Below are positions 8,393-17,248 of a stretch of DNA of 64,000 bases, piece after piece. The stretch lies in the NCBI RefSeq assembly GCF_014698045.1, contig NZ_JACJSE010000003.1, positions 434,001 through 498,000 on the forward strand, given 5' to 3'. The number at the start of each line of letters is the position of its first letter. The first letter of the stretch is position 1. Origin of the DNA: Aulosira sp. FACHB-615. Its GTDB lineage: Bacteria; Cyanobacteriota; Cyanobacteriia; Cyanobacteriales; Nostocaceae. The position numbers were made by a program, and so were the translations under genes. Below the pieces are notes generated by a model. It did no database searches. It worked only from the letters and a program-made list of their open reading frames with translations, and was not told where the DNA came from.

Positions 8393-10059
8393 TTTCATCA
8401 ACATTAGGACTTACCGCATAAAAACGAAAAATCAAGGGTTTTGGCGAGGGTATAGGGGTGTATGTGTCTAAAATCCTTATACCAATACCATGTTAGATTT
8501 TAGATTTTGGATTGAGACAGGCTTTACTGGTAAGCTTTTGGGCAATTCATTTGTCGCAATCATTCTTCAATTTGGTATAGGTTGCGTTCAGAAATAGTAT
8601 TCCTACTCCCCACTCCCAGCTCAAATTAATGTCTTTGATTGCAACTTGGTATAGCTTGTCATTCGCGTAGCGTCTCCAGCAGGATCAGTGTTCCCTCTTG
8701 CCTCTTTTCCCTTATCTTCCCCCAAAATCCCAAAATTTCAGGATTTGTTTAGTTGGCTAGTGAAGACAAATACAAAGCAGATTTGCTTGTGTTTTTAGAT
8801 TATTCTGCCCATCAATATTTAGGGCTTGGCTAAATTACTTTATGCAAAGTTCATGAAGCATAGATATGCTGGAAATTTTCGGTAATTTTTTCACTAAATT
8901 ATGATAACTATTCCAGTGATCATTTTTTGAACATCTTAATGAGGAAGTTAAATAACTATTTGAACTTTATCCTAAAATGTTGAAATTCTGAGGCTTCTTG
9001 ATAATCATCAAGGTTATTTTTCTCAGTAATTACTGAAAACTTTATTTCAGACATTTTATCCTTTATATTTTTTTTATAAAGTTCGATAAACCTGCTAATC
9101 AAGTACTAAATGAAGATTATTTAAAGCCGAAAAATCATGGTTATAATAGCCTTAACACTAAAAATCAAGCAACTATTCCCTTATGAGGTGAGTGCTGATT
9201 AAATAATTTTGGACTGGAATTTCCAAGGAGGGAAGCTAAAAAAGAATTAAAATTTTTCCAAAGCAAATTGAGATTTATTCCTAAGTTTGTACGACAGACT
9301 GACTAAAATTCGTTTCATCAATTAGAGACTTGTCATAGTTGATCAAATCATGAAACGAAAATAGTGATGTGTGCAGAACAAAACTATAATTGCAAAATTT
9401 ACGAAAACTTCAGCACAGAATTCGTAATCAACTCAAACATCACTGTATTACTACTAAAAATAGTAATTAATCAAATCTCATTTTTACCCATTTGAGATAA
9501 AAGAGTCAGTCAATGATTGCTGAAATCATCAACCATAATTTGTTGATATATTCACCCAATGAGTACCAAAAAATCATGCCTAAATTCAGATAAAAACTGG
9601 TGAATATTGGGAGTGAACCTTTGTAGGTGCTTACTATTGGGTAATTACCAGTCAAATATACACACCTAAATAACTAGTAGATGTATTAGCGTCTAACGTT
9701 GTTGACAAATGAGGTGATGCAGCAGAAAAGTTGAAATAATTTTTCTGAATAAAAATATCGGTAATCTCAATTGAGTGAAGCTTAGGTATCTCAAATTAAT
9801 TGATAAAATTTCATGTCAGGTTGTCTTGAAAACATCATTAGTGCAATTGTTACAACTCATGAATGTACACCAAGGACTTTTCCTGCCACAATAGTGATCC
9901 CGTTCTGATTATCTTCCACAAAAATGATGAATAATTTGACAAAATGATGATTTTTGTGTCTGTAGCATTGCTTGTTTCTTGACACAAACTCTGATAATCT
10001 TATACCTCCTTATCTGGAGTCTTTTGTTGTTTTGATGGTGTTAACATACAGCAGATAGC
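8393..10059. other. 1.67-kb AT-rich region without genes
   Basis: Starts with a truncated AGGACTTA-type element (8406-8483) and a degenerate GCGTAGCGTCTCC repeat near 8665. The rest is strongly AT-rich with stops in all frames. A 10-bp inverted repeat, TTCGTTTCAT (9309-9318) and ATGAAACGAA (9350-9359), could form a hairpin. I find no RNA gene I can name. The last 300 bases must carry the promoter of the ribbon-helix-helix gene. Confidence 0.55.
8406..8483 (+). repeat. MITE-like element, copy 2, truncated
   Basis: Begins AGGACTTACCGCA and continues CGAAAAATCAAGGGTTTTGG, matching the left half of the full copy at 55281-55467. The right inverted end is missing, so this is a broken copy. Confidence 0.65.
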
Positions 10060-10233
10060 ATGATAATGACTAATAAAAAATGGGCCGTTAAACGTATAAC
10101 TGTGAATCTAGCAACACAGGAAGCAGAAAAGCTAGAAAAATATTGTCAACAGACAGGTAGACCTGCAACAGATGTAATTCGAGAACTGATTCGAGGATTA
10201 CCAGTATCTGATGACAACAAGGAAGCAAAATAG
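10060..10233 (+). CDS. Small ribbon-helix-helix (CopG-like) protein
   Basis: 57 aa from ATG 10060, or 55 aa from ATG 10066. The sequence VKRITVNLATQEAEKLEKY reads as a beta strand followed by helix A, and TGRPATDVIRELIRGL as the turn and helix B, the standard ribbon-helix-helix DNA-binding layout. Such proteins bind DNA as dimers, either as antitoxins or stand-alone regulators. No toxin gene follows: a hairpin with a T-run is next and then the crtQ promoter region. The protein is basic at the strand (KKWAVKR), as expected for DNA contact. Confidence 0.75.
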   Translation: MIMTNKKWAVKRITVNLATQEAEKLEKYCQQTGRPATDVIRELIRGLPVSDDNKEAK

Positions 10234-10568
10234 AAAAGAAAAAGCATCCTAGAATAGTCACTACTTTGACTAGAAATATCTATTATGCTTTTTCAGTCCA
10301 CCTTTACTTCTGTTTGTGTAACCCCACACAAGCATTTTGCAGGAAGTAAATTTAGTAATCAGGAATTAAATCAAGTAATAAAATAGCTTTTATTACTCCT
10401 GGGTTGAACCCCATAGTGCATCTACATACTGGTGGACTCCTGATCAATCTCTGACAACTAATTTCTAACTCAGCGAGTGTGAAACCTCGCAAATCGGCTT
10501 GATGCTAGTGGCAAATTCCGACACCAACCCAGTTACAATTTGTAAAGAAACTGAAGAGGTAGAACGGA
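10234..10568. other. Gap ahead of crtQ
   Basis: 335 bases holding the terminator-like hairpin at 10239-10293 and the presumed crtQ promoter. A short AATAAAAT/TTTATTAC-type self-complementary stretch lies near 10375-10395. Nothing else is recognisable. Confidence 0.5.
10239..10293 (+). terminator. Terminator-like hairpin after the RHH gene
   Basis: AAAAAGCAT (10239-10247) pairs with ATGCTTTTT (10285-10293). The 37-base loop itself contains TAGTC/GACTA, which can form an inner stem. The 3' arm ends in five T residues. Confidence 0.5.
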
Positions 10569-12008
10569 ATGCGCGTTGCAATTGTAGGTGCGGGATTGGC
10601 TGGACTAGCAACCGCAGTAGATTTAGCCGATGCTGGCTGTGAAGTCCAGATTTTTGAGTCCCGTCCGTTTGTTGGTGGTAAAGTCGGCAGTTGGGTAGAT
10701 GGCGATGGCAACCATGTAGAAATGGGTTTGCACGTCTTTTTTGGCTGCTACTATCAATTGTTTGAGTTAATGGAAAAAGTGGGTGCGTTGTCACATTTAC
10801 GCCTGAAAGAACACACCCATACTTTTATTAATAAGGGCGGACGCACCGGTGCATTAGATTTTCGTTTTTTCACAGGTGCGCCTTTTAATGGCTTGAAAGC
10901 ATTTTTCACAACTTCCCAACTATCTTTACAAGATAAGTTACAAAATGCGATCGCCCTTGGTACCAGTCCCATTGTCAGAGGATTAGTAGACTTTGACGGG
11001 GCAATGAAAACCATCCGCAACCTAGATAAAATTAGCTTTGCTGATTGGTTTCGTCGTCACGGTGGTAGTGAAGGTAGCATTAAACGGATGTGGAATCCCA
11101 TCGCTTATGCGTTGGGATTCATTGACTGCGAAAATATTTCTGCCCGTTGTATGTTGACTATCTTCCAGTTTTTCGCAGTCAGAACTGAAGCTTCTGTGTT
11201 GCGGATGTTGGAAGGTTCCCCGGAAGGATATTTACATAAACCAATTCTGGAATATTTGGCAGCCAGAGGCACGCAAGTTTATACTCGTCGCCAAGTCCGA
11301 GAAATTCAATTTGCCGAAGCAGATGGACAAACCCACGTTACTGGGATAGTCGTAGCTCAAGGTGATACCACAGAAACCATCACCGCAGATGCTTATGTCT
11401 GCGCCTGTGATATTCCAGGTATTCAGCGAATATTACCCGCAGATTGGCGAAAATGGTCGGAATTTGACAATATTTATAAATTAGATGCAGTACCTGTAGC
11501 TACAGTCCAGTTGCGTTTTGATGGTTGGGTGACAGAATTGCAAGATGCTGAGAAACGTCAACAACTCAACCATGCCGCAGGCATAGATAACTTGCTGTAT
11601 ACTGCTGATGCAGACTTTTCTTGTTTTGCTGACTTGGCGTTGACTAGTCCTAGTGATTACTATCGCCCAGGACAAGGTTCATTACTGCAACTAGTACTCA
11701 CACCGGGAGATCCATTTATTAAGGAAAGTAACGAAGCGATCGCCCAGCACGTCCTCAAGCAAGTACATGAACTTTTCCCCTCATCGCGGGAACTCAACAT
11801 GACTTGGTATGGTGTTGTGAAACTTGCCCAATCTCTTTATCGAGAAGCCCCAGGGATGGATTTATACCGCCCCAACCAAAAAACTCCCATTCCTAATTTC
11901 TTCCTAGCAGGTAGCTATACCCAGCAAGATTATATCGATAGTATGGAAGGAGCAACAATTTCTGGAAGACGGGCAGCAAAAGCGATTTTAGAGACAATCA
12001 AGCAGTAG
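10569..12008 (+). CDS. crtQ: Zeta-carotene desaturase, plant type
   Basis: 479 aa. The N-terminal dinucleotide motif VGAGLAGLATA and FESRPFVGGKVGSW bind FAD. Family blocks GLHVFFGCYYQLF, NPIAYALGF and the C-terminal FLAGSYTQQDYIDSMEGA with ATISGRRAA are those of cyanobacterial and plant ZDS. It introduces two double bonds into zeta-carotene to give lycopene via neurosporene, at the membrane with a quinone acceptor. GAGG about 12 bases before the ATG supports the start. The SRPBCC gene begins 24 bases after the stop, and the pair ends at a strong terminator, so they form one operon; crtQ is followed by such a gene in other cyanobacteria too. Confidence 0.95.
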   Translation: MRVAIVGAGLAGLATAVDLADAGCEVQIFESRPFVGGKVGSWVDGDGNHVEMGLHVFFGCYYQLFELMEKVGALSHLRLKEHTHTFINKGGRTGALDFRFFTGAPFNGLKAFFTTSQLSLQDKLQNAIALGTSPIVRGLVDFDGAMKTIRNLDKISFADWFRRHGGSEGSIKRMWNPIAYALGFIDCENISARCMLTIFQFFAVRTEASVLRMLEGSPEGYLHKPILEYLAARGTQVYTRRQVREIQFAEADGQTHVTGIVVAQGDTTETITADAYVCACDIPGIQRILPADWRKWSEFDNIYKLDAVPVATVQLRFDGWVTELQDAEKRQQLNHAAGIDNLLYTADADFSCFADLALTSPSDYYRPGQGSLLQLVLTPGDPFIKESNEAIAQHVLKQVHELFPSSRELNMTWYGVVKLAQSLYREAPGMDLYRPNQKTPIPNFFLAGSYTQQDYIDSMEGATISGRRAAKAILETIKQ

Positions 12009-12032
12009 CGCACCCCAGAGGAAGAACAAAGA

Positions 12033-12479
12033 ATGTCAGATTGGCTAGAGCATAGTGTACAGGTAGAAGTAGAGGCTCCCATTGATTTAGTGTGGAGTCT
12101 GTGGTCTGATTTAGAACAAATGCCCCGATGGATGAAATGGATTGATTCGGTCAAAATACCGCCTGATGATCCAGAAATATCTATTTGGAAACTCAACACT
12201 GGCGGTTTAGAATTTACCTGGAAATCTCAGATTCTCAAAATTATCCCTAACCAGATTATCCAGTGGAAATCAATTGATGGTTTGCCAAATCAGGGAGCGA
12301 TTCGATTTTACGATCGCCACACTAGTAGTATTGTCAAGCTAACTGTGTCCTATGCTATCCCTGGCATTATTGGCAAAATTATGGATAACCTGTTTTTAGG
12401 CAGGGTTGTAGAATCAACAATTCAGGCTGATTTAGAAAGATTTAAAGAATATGCTTTAAATGTTCAAGCAAACTCATAG
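12033..12479 (+). CDS. SRPBCC (START-like) protein of the crtQ operon
   Basis: 148 aa. The opening VQVEVEAPIDLVWSLWSDLEQMPRW is the typical first strand and helix of the polyketide cyclase/dehydrase (SRPBCC) fold, a hydrophobic-ligand pocket. AGAGGAAG stands before the ATG. Its position directly behind crtQ suggests a role with carotenoid intermediates, for example binding or handing over a lipophilic substrate; that is inferred from context only. No catalytic residues can be assigned. Confidence 0.85.
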   Translation: MSDWLEHSVQVEVEAPIDLVWSLWSDLEQMPRWMKWIDSVKIPPDDPEISIWKLNTGGLEFTWKSQILKIIPNQIIQWKSIDGLPNQGAIRFYDRHTSSIVKLTVSYAIPGIIGKIMDNLFLGRVVESTIQADLERFKEYALNVQANS

Positions 12480-12482
12480 TAG

Positions 12483-12517
12483 AAAGCAGGAATAGCCCTT
12501 AATATCCTGCTTTTTTT
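12483..12517 (+). terminator. Rho-independent terminator of crtQ operon
   Basis: AAAGCAGGA and TCCTGCTTT form a 9-bp stem followed directly by a T-run (12509-12517), three bases after the SRPBCC stop codon. Confidence 0.9.
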
Positions 12518-12649
12518 CACTATGAGGAGAAAAAAATCTTCTAATGCGATCGCACTCAGCCCACTATTATGCTGTATACGTAGGCGATCGCCTATTTTCT
12601 GTAAAATATTGCATAAACACAGGATAAGAGCTGATTCGTAAAGTAAATA

Positions 12650-12775
12650 TTAAATAGCTAATCGCCTAACCATGAGACGAAGCAAAGAACCATAAATCAT
12701 CGCTGCACTCACGTCGGAATAAACCTCATAATCTTTACTCAAGCGCCGAAATCGGTTGAGCCATCCATAAAGTAA
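12650..12775 (-). pseudogene. IS5-type transposase, C-terminal remnant
   Basis: Read on the complement, 12772 to 12650 encodes LYGWLNRFRRLSKDYE, then SAAMIYGSLLRLMVRRLA and a stop. WLNRFRRLSKDYE followed by a basic MIYG..RLMVRRLA tail is the end of the DDE transposase of IS5-family elements common in cyanobacteria. Only about 40 residues remain; the catalytic part and element ends are absent. It abuts a XisH-like fragment, so an insertion and deletion probably joined the two. Confidence 0.7.
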
Positions 12776-12928
12776 TTAGCTCTGAGCTGTGATCGCCCGA
12801 TCAGTACCCAGATCAGCGTATAATGTTGTTCTTCGATACTGAATTACATAAGGGTCATGTGTAATTGCCCAGCCATCTTTTATCAGTGCATTTTTTACTG
12901 CATTGTGAATAATATCTAACTTAGGCAT
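12776..12928 (-). pseudogene. XisH-like fragment (element excision factor family)
   Basis: From the ATG at 12928 the frame reads MPKLDIIHNAVKNALIKDGW, then AITHDPYVIQYRRTTLYADLG, and stops after 50 residues. The HxxVKNALIKDGWxITHDP block is the N-terminus of XisH-family proteins, normally about 140 aa and usually paired with xisI. Similarity ends around residue 46, where IS5-type sequence begins. No xisI is present. I read this as a gene truncated by an IS insertion followed by deletion. Confidence 0.75.
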
Positions 12929-12991
12929 AGTTTAAGTATAAGTTAGCCTTTATATGTAGATTTTACCCACCTTTATTACTTCATACAGTAT

Positions 12992-13495
12992 TCAATCACG
13001 TTGCCCACTATGCAAAATCGGCATTGTAAAAAGCCCCCAAGCCAAACCTGTAATTAACCCAAAGGGCGTAACCAGATAATTATTAAAATCCCACAAGTCA
13101 AAAATTTGTGCTGCTAATTCCAACGGGTAAGCCATCATCAACACACTGGCGAAAGCAGCACCATTCCAGCCGTATTGACTTAACCAGTAAAAACCTTTAC
13201 CACCAGTCACAGCATACAGCAGCCGAGTAATTAACAAACCTGTAACCGTACCATAACAGCGCATACAAACAGCCATGATAAATGGGGGTGCTAAATCTAA
13301 GCCCATTTCTGGTTGCGGACACACATGATTTCCCATGAAATAAATGATGTTCGCAATACCCCCAAGTAACCATAATCCAGACGCAGCCAAAAAAGGAGCA
13401 ATGGGAGGGCCGAAAACCATTCCTACCAACATAAAGTCAGCGATGAAACTAACCCAGTTAATTTGCAACTCTCTTGTTAAAGCTACTCTTACCAT
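12992..13495 (-). CDS. DUF2085 family membrane protein
   Basis: 167 aa with four or so hydrophobic segments. The family signature is visible: GNHVCPQPE (His57, Cys59) and MAVCMRCYG (Cys77, Cys80), a possible metal or haem site next to the membrane. The function of DUF2085 is unknown. AAAGGA precedes the ATG closely. It lies 32 bases downstream of argZ on the same strand, so co-transcription is possible. Confidence 0.85.
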   Translation of the reverse strand: MVRVALTRELQINWVSFIADFMLVGMVFGPPIAPFLAASGLWLLGGIANIIYFMGNHVCPQPEMGLDLAPPFIMAVCMRCYGTVTGLLITRLLYAVTGGKGFYWLSQYGWNGAAFASVLMMAYPLELAAQIFDLWDFNNYLVTPFGLITGLAWGLFTMPILHSGQRD

Positions 13496-13527
13496 TTCCT
13501 TTGTGTGCGTCTAGTGTAGTCTGTTGA

Positions 13528-15639
13528 CTAACCTACCTTAGAAACGTAGGGACTTGTCAACTTATCAAGCTGCTGGATTAACAAACTGAGGAATAATCCC
13601 ACATCTGTCACAACACCCACCGATTCAATCGAACCCCGATCGCTCAATTTAGTCACCACAGCCGGGTTAATATCCACACAAACCATTTTCACACCAGATG
13701 GGGTCATATTCCCCACCCCAATGGAGTGCAGCATCGATGACAACATCAAAATCATCTCTGCACCTTCTAAATTTTGGGCATATTCTTCCTGCGCTTTAAT
13801 CAAATCCATTTGGGTATCAGGCAAAGGCCCGTCATCCCGAATGGAACCAGCTAAGACAAAAGGCACGTTATTGCGGACGCATTCATACATCACACCGCTA
13901 TTAATTGCCCCCGCCTCTACAGCCTTGGCAATGCTGCCATGACGACGAACGCTATTAATTACCTTTAGGTGATGGCGATGTCCACCACGCACTGCAACAC
14001 CCCGCTTCATATCTACACCGAGAGATGTTCCCATAATATTCTGCTCGATGTCGTGAACAGCGATCGCATTTCCGCCCAGTAAAGCCTGCACATAACCTTC
14101 TCGAATCAAGCGAGAAAGATGTTCACCACCGCCAGTGTGAATCACCACAGGCCCAGCCGTGACAACTACTTTACCGCCAGCATCACGGATTTTACGTAAT
14201 TCCCAAGCGACTTGTTCCACCACCAATTCAACGCGGCGTTCACTGGAAACCCCGGCGGACATAAAGCTGAATTCTTGGGCGTTGCGTTGTTCGCGCGATT
14301 CGGTTTTGCGGATGGTGCGGATACCAAGTACATCGACAACTACCTGTTCCCCAACTTCCAAATCCCGCAGAATTTTACATCTTGCTACTATACCATTGGC
14401 ACTTTGAGTAATGGCGATCGCACCGTCCATCCGTTGATTTTCTACCTTCACCCATTGCCCATTGATCCGCACCTCTGTGGGATAAATTGTGCTGACGTAG
14501 AAATCATCAGGCGCGACACCAGCCAAAGTTACAGGTTCTAGCTTCGCATCACGTTCATCTTGAGGTAAGTCTACTGCACCCAAATCAATTAACAACGAGA
14601 TGATTTCTTCCATCACCTCGTGAGATGGTGCTGATACCTTGACTTCAGCCGCCGATGTACTTTGGCGCTGTTCTCCCAAGTTGAAATTCAATACTTGGAA
14701 ACTTCCGCCTGTATCAACAATCAAGTCTAAGGCGCGGTTAATTAAACCAGAATCTAGCAAATGTCCTTCTAAACGAATAATCCGACTTTCGACAGAAACA
14801 TTGGCATGAACTTCGTCGCGGACTGGTTCTGTCACCCGTAAAGTGAGACATTTAGCCGCACCACCAGCTTTGAGAAATTCGGTGAGGGGTGTTTCCAGGA
14901 CTCGAAAACCAACTTCTGCCAACCGAGATTTTAAAGCATCGCTGGCTTTATTCATAATCACGATACTCTCAACATTCACTGCATTGCAAGCGAAGTTGAC
15001 AGCATCAGCTTCAGCGATGGCTATGCGCTTTTCTGCGGCGACGCGCATTTCAATTAAGCGGTTGGAGTAAGAATCAAACGCGCCGGGATAATACAGTAAA
15101 TAGCCATTTGCTAACGGACAAAAACAAGTATCTAAGTGATAGAACCTGTCATCAATTAAACGCAGAGATAACACTTCAATATCCAGCCACTTGGCCAGAT
15201 ATGGGTGCGAATCTAATTCAGAACGGAAACCATATCCCGCCCATAACCAACGCCCTTCTCTGTCTAGAAGTGCATCACCCGCACCTTCAAATGGTAAATC
15301 TTTGGGCAGTTCATATACTTTATAACCATTTTCTTCAAACCATTGTTTGAAATATGGTTCTTCTCCCTGGCGTTCTTTGTGTAAAAAGCGGCTGAGAACA
15401 ACGTTTTCCCCCAGAACTAAACCGGCGTTGGCGGTAAAAACTAAATCAGGCCAGCCTTTTTGCGGTGTAACTAAATCTACAATGGCATGTTCTTTGAGAA
15501 TTTGATATAAACCCTGCCACTGTTCAACAGCGCGATCGCGTGAGGATTTGTGAATATTCCCTTCCATCCAAGGATTAATCACATAATCTACATCATAGTG
15601 GTCAGGAGGACACATTAAAAAGCGAATCCGGGAATTCAT
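13528..15639 (-). CDS. argZ: Bifunctional arginine dihydrolase / ornithine cyclodeaminase (AgrE/ArgZ)
   Basis: 703 aa, the length I know for Anabaena AgrE. Residues about 1-280 are an amidinotransferase-fold arginine dihydrolase with Asn71 (TANAG), FEGAGD (117-122), His168 (YHLD) and Cys264 (AAKCLTLRV), matching the catalytic set reported for ArgZ. This domain turns arginine into ornithine, CO2 and two ammonia. A linker region (about 285-420) leads to a C-terminal domain related to ornithine cyclodeaminase (VVVTAGPVVIHTGGG, LGGNAIAVHD), which in AgrE yields proline. It acts in mobilising cyanophycin-derived arginine nitrogen, important in diazotrophic filaments. Cytosolic; start at ATG 15639. 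Confidence 0.93.
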   Translation of the reverse strand: MNSRIRFLMCPPDHYDVDYVINPWMEGNIHKSSRDRAVEQWQGLYQILKEHAIVDLVTPQKGWPDLVFTANAGLVLGENVVLSRFLHKERQGEEPYFKQWFEENGYKVYELPKDLPFEGAGDALLDREGRWLWAGYGFRSELDSHPYLAKWLDIEVLSLRLIDDRFYHLDTCFCPLANGYLLYYPGAFDSYSNRLIEMRVAAEKRIAIAEADAVNFACNAVNVESIVIMNKASDALKSRLAEVGFRVLETPLTEFLKAGGAAKCLTLRVTEPVRDEVHANVSVESRIIRLEGHLLDSGLINRALDLIVDTGGSFQVLNFNLGEQRQSTSAAEVKVSAPSHEVMEEIISLLIDLGAVDLPQDERDAKLEPVTLAGVAPDDFYVSTIYPTEVRINGQWVKVENQRMDGAIAITQSANGIVARCKILRDLEVGEQVVVDVLGIRTIRKTESREQRNAQEFSFMSAGVSSERRVELVVEQVAWELRKIRDAGGKVVVTAGPVVIHTGGGEHLSRLIREGYVQALLGGNAIAVHDIEQNIMGTSLGVDMKRGVAVRGGHRHHLKVINSVRRHGSIAKAVEAGAINSGVMYECVRNNVPFVLAGSIRDDGPLPDTQMDLIKAQEEYAQNLEGAEMILMLSSMLHSIGVGNMTPSGVKMVCVDINPAVVTKLSDRGSIESVGVVTDVGLFLSLLIQQLDKLTSPYVSKVG

Positions 15640-15807
15640 AAAAATCTTACTAGCGTTATAGATGCTACAAACCTAATTTGGGTATAGTGTCAAATCCGCT
15701 ACCAAACCTCTACCTTGAGATAGTTGAAGGATTTACAAAGGCTTGACTCGGAAAGACCAAAGTTACGGCAGTGCGATTCCGTGTTATTCTAGCGCCATTT
15801 AGTACGA

Positions 15808-16239
15808 ATGACGCAGATGAGTGATCTAAAAATTACAATCGATCATCAACCCGATGCAAAAGATATTCGTACTGTCATCAGCCATCTGGTGGAATATAAC
15901 AACAGTCAGACACAGCCAGATGTATACGAGCCTTTAGCTATTTGGGTGCGAGATGCTGACAGTACAATTGTGGCTGGATTAGTTGGTAAAACAAATTGGG
16001 AATGGCTGTATATTTCGCATCTTTGGGTATCCGAAACACTGCGCGGTCAAGGATATGGCAGCAAAATGATGCTAGAGGCAGAAAAATTAGCTAAACAACG
16101 CGGTTGTGGCAACGCATACTTAGATACCTTTAGTTTTCAAGCCTTGGGTTTTTACCAACGTCTCGGTTATCAAATCTTTGGTATTTTAGAGGATTTTCCC
16201 CCCGGTCATCAGCGATATTTTTTAGCAAAAAAGCTCTAA
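15808..16239 (+). CDS. GNAT-family N-acetyltransferase
   Basis: 143 aa. Motif A for acetyl-CoA binding is LRGQGYGSKMM (R79-G-Q-G-Y-G84), preceded by the beta-4 strand LYISHLWV and followed by LDTFSFQALGFYQRLGYQ, the motif B region. The substrate cannot be told. The gene is divergent from argZ with 168 bases between. The start at 15808 gives MTQM; the next ATG at 15817 is nearly as plausible. Confidence 0.88.
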   Translation: MTQMSDLKITIDHQPDAKDIRTVISHLVEYNNSQTQPDVYEPLAIWVRDADSTIVAGLVGKTNWEWLYISHLWVSETLRGQGYGSKMMLEAEKLAKQRGCGNAYLDTFSFQALGFYQRLGYQIFGILEDFPPGHQRYFLAKKL

Positions 16240-16477
16240 AGCCATTACTAGTAAGAATTTTAAACTCTTGCTTCCTAGCTTGAAAGCGAGGTGGGAGGGA
16301 AAAGGATGGTAGGCTTGTTGACTTTTGTTAACTTAGTTTTGTTTTTTGGCGTTGCATAATTGCGGGATGATTTATCTCACGCAGAGGCGCAAAGACGCAG
16401 AGAGAATAAGGAGTTAAAAATTTCCAAGACATCAAATTCATCCCCTCATTCAGCAATGCCTGTTTTTTCACACTGAT

Positions 16478-17248
16478 TTATTTTGTATCTAAGAAAAAGC
16501 TGATGTTTAATTTACCATTCTTTGAGTTGGTTTCTACGGTTGAACCTACGCCAAATACCTCACGGATTAAACTAGGTTGTAATAAATCTTGGGGTGTTCC
16601 GACTGCTTTGATTGTGCCATGATGAACAACATAAATGCGATCGCAATAACTAGCAGCCAAATTCAAATCATGCAACGCTGCAATTGCCGTCACCCCCAAA
16701 CCCTTCACCAGTTCCAAAAGTTCTAACTGATAGCGAATATCCAGGTGATTAGTCGGCTCATCCAAAATTAAAAACTGTGCTTGTTGAGCGATGGCGCGTG
16801 CAATTAATACACGCTGTTTTTCTCCACCAGAAAGGGAAATAAAACTACGTTCTGCAAAGTCATTCATTCCCACCTGCATTAAAGCATTCAAAACTATCAA
16901 GTGGTCTTTTTTTGTCTCGCGGTCAAACAAACCTTGATGGGGATTACGCCCCATTAGTACCATTTCTGCAACTGTAAAGTCAAAATCAGCAGATGTCTCT
17001 TGCAAAACAACTGCTGTAGTTTGTGCCATTTCACGGGTACTCAAATGCCAGATATTCTTACCGTTGAGAGTTATCACCCCCCTATCTGGCTTCAGGACAC
17101 GATAGAGACATCTGAGCAAACTTGATTTACCACTACCATTAGGGCCAATCAGCCCCACTAACTCACCCGATGACACTTGCAGATGAATGTCATGCAAAAT
17201 CTGTTTTCCCTCAATACTCCAACATAGGTGTTTCACCTCTAAATTCAT
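16478..17248 (-). CDS. FecE-type ABC ATPase for metal-chelate uptake
   Basis: 256 aa. Walker A GPNGSGKS (35-42), Q-loop near VLQETS, signature LSGGE (139-143), Walker B ILDEP (161-165) and a downstream switch His in ALHDLNLA. The subfamily serves siderophore, haem or cobalamin importers. The ATG overlaps the stop of the permease gene (ATGA), so the two are translationally coupled. Order here is binding protein, permease, ATPase, with a TonB receptor upstream, which makes an iron-chelate importer the best call; cobalamin is a less likely alternative, as no riboswitch was noticed. Confidence 0.92.
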   Translation of the reverse strand: MNLEVKHLCWSIEGKQILHDIHLQVSSGELVGLIGPNGSGKSSLLRCLYRVLKPDRGVITLNGKNIWHLSTREMAQTTAVVLQETSADFDFTVAEMVLMGRNPHQGLFDRETKKDHLIVLNALMQVGMNDFAERSFISLSGGEKQRVLIARAIAQQAQFLILDEPTNHLDIRYQLELLELVKGLGVTAIAALHDLNLAASYCDRIYVVHHGTIKAVGTPQDLLQPSLIREVFGVGSTVETNSKNGKLNISFFLDTK

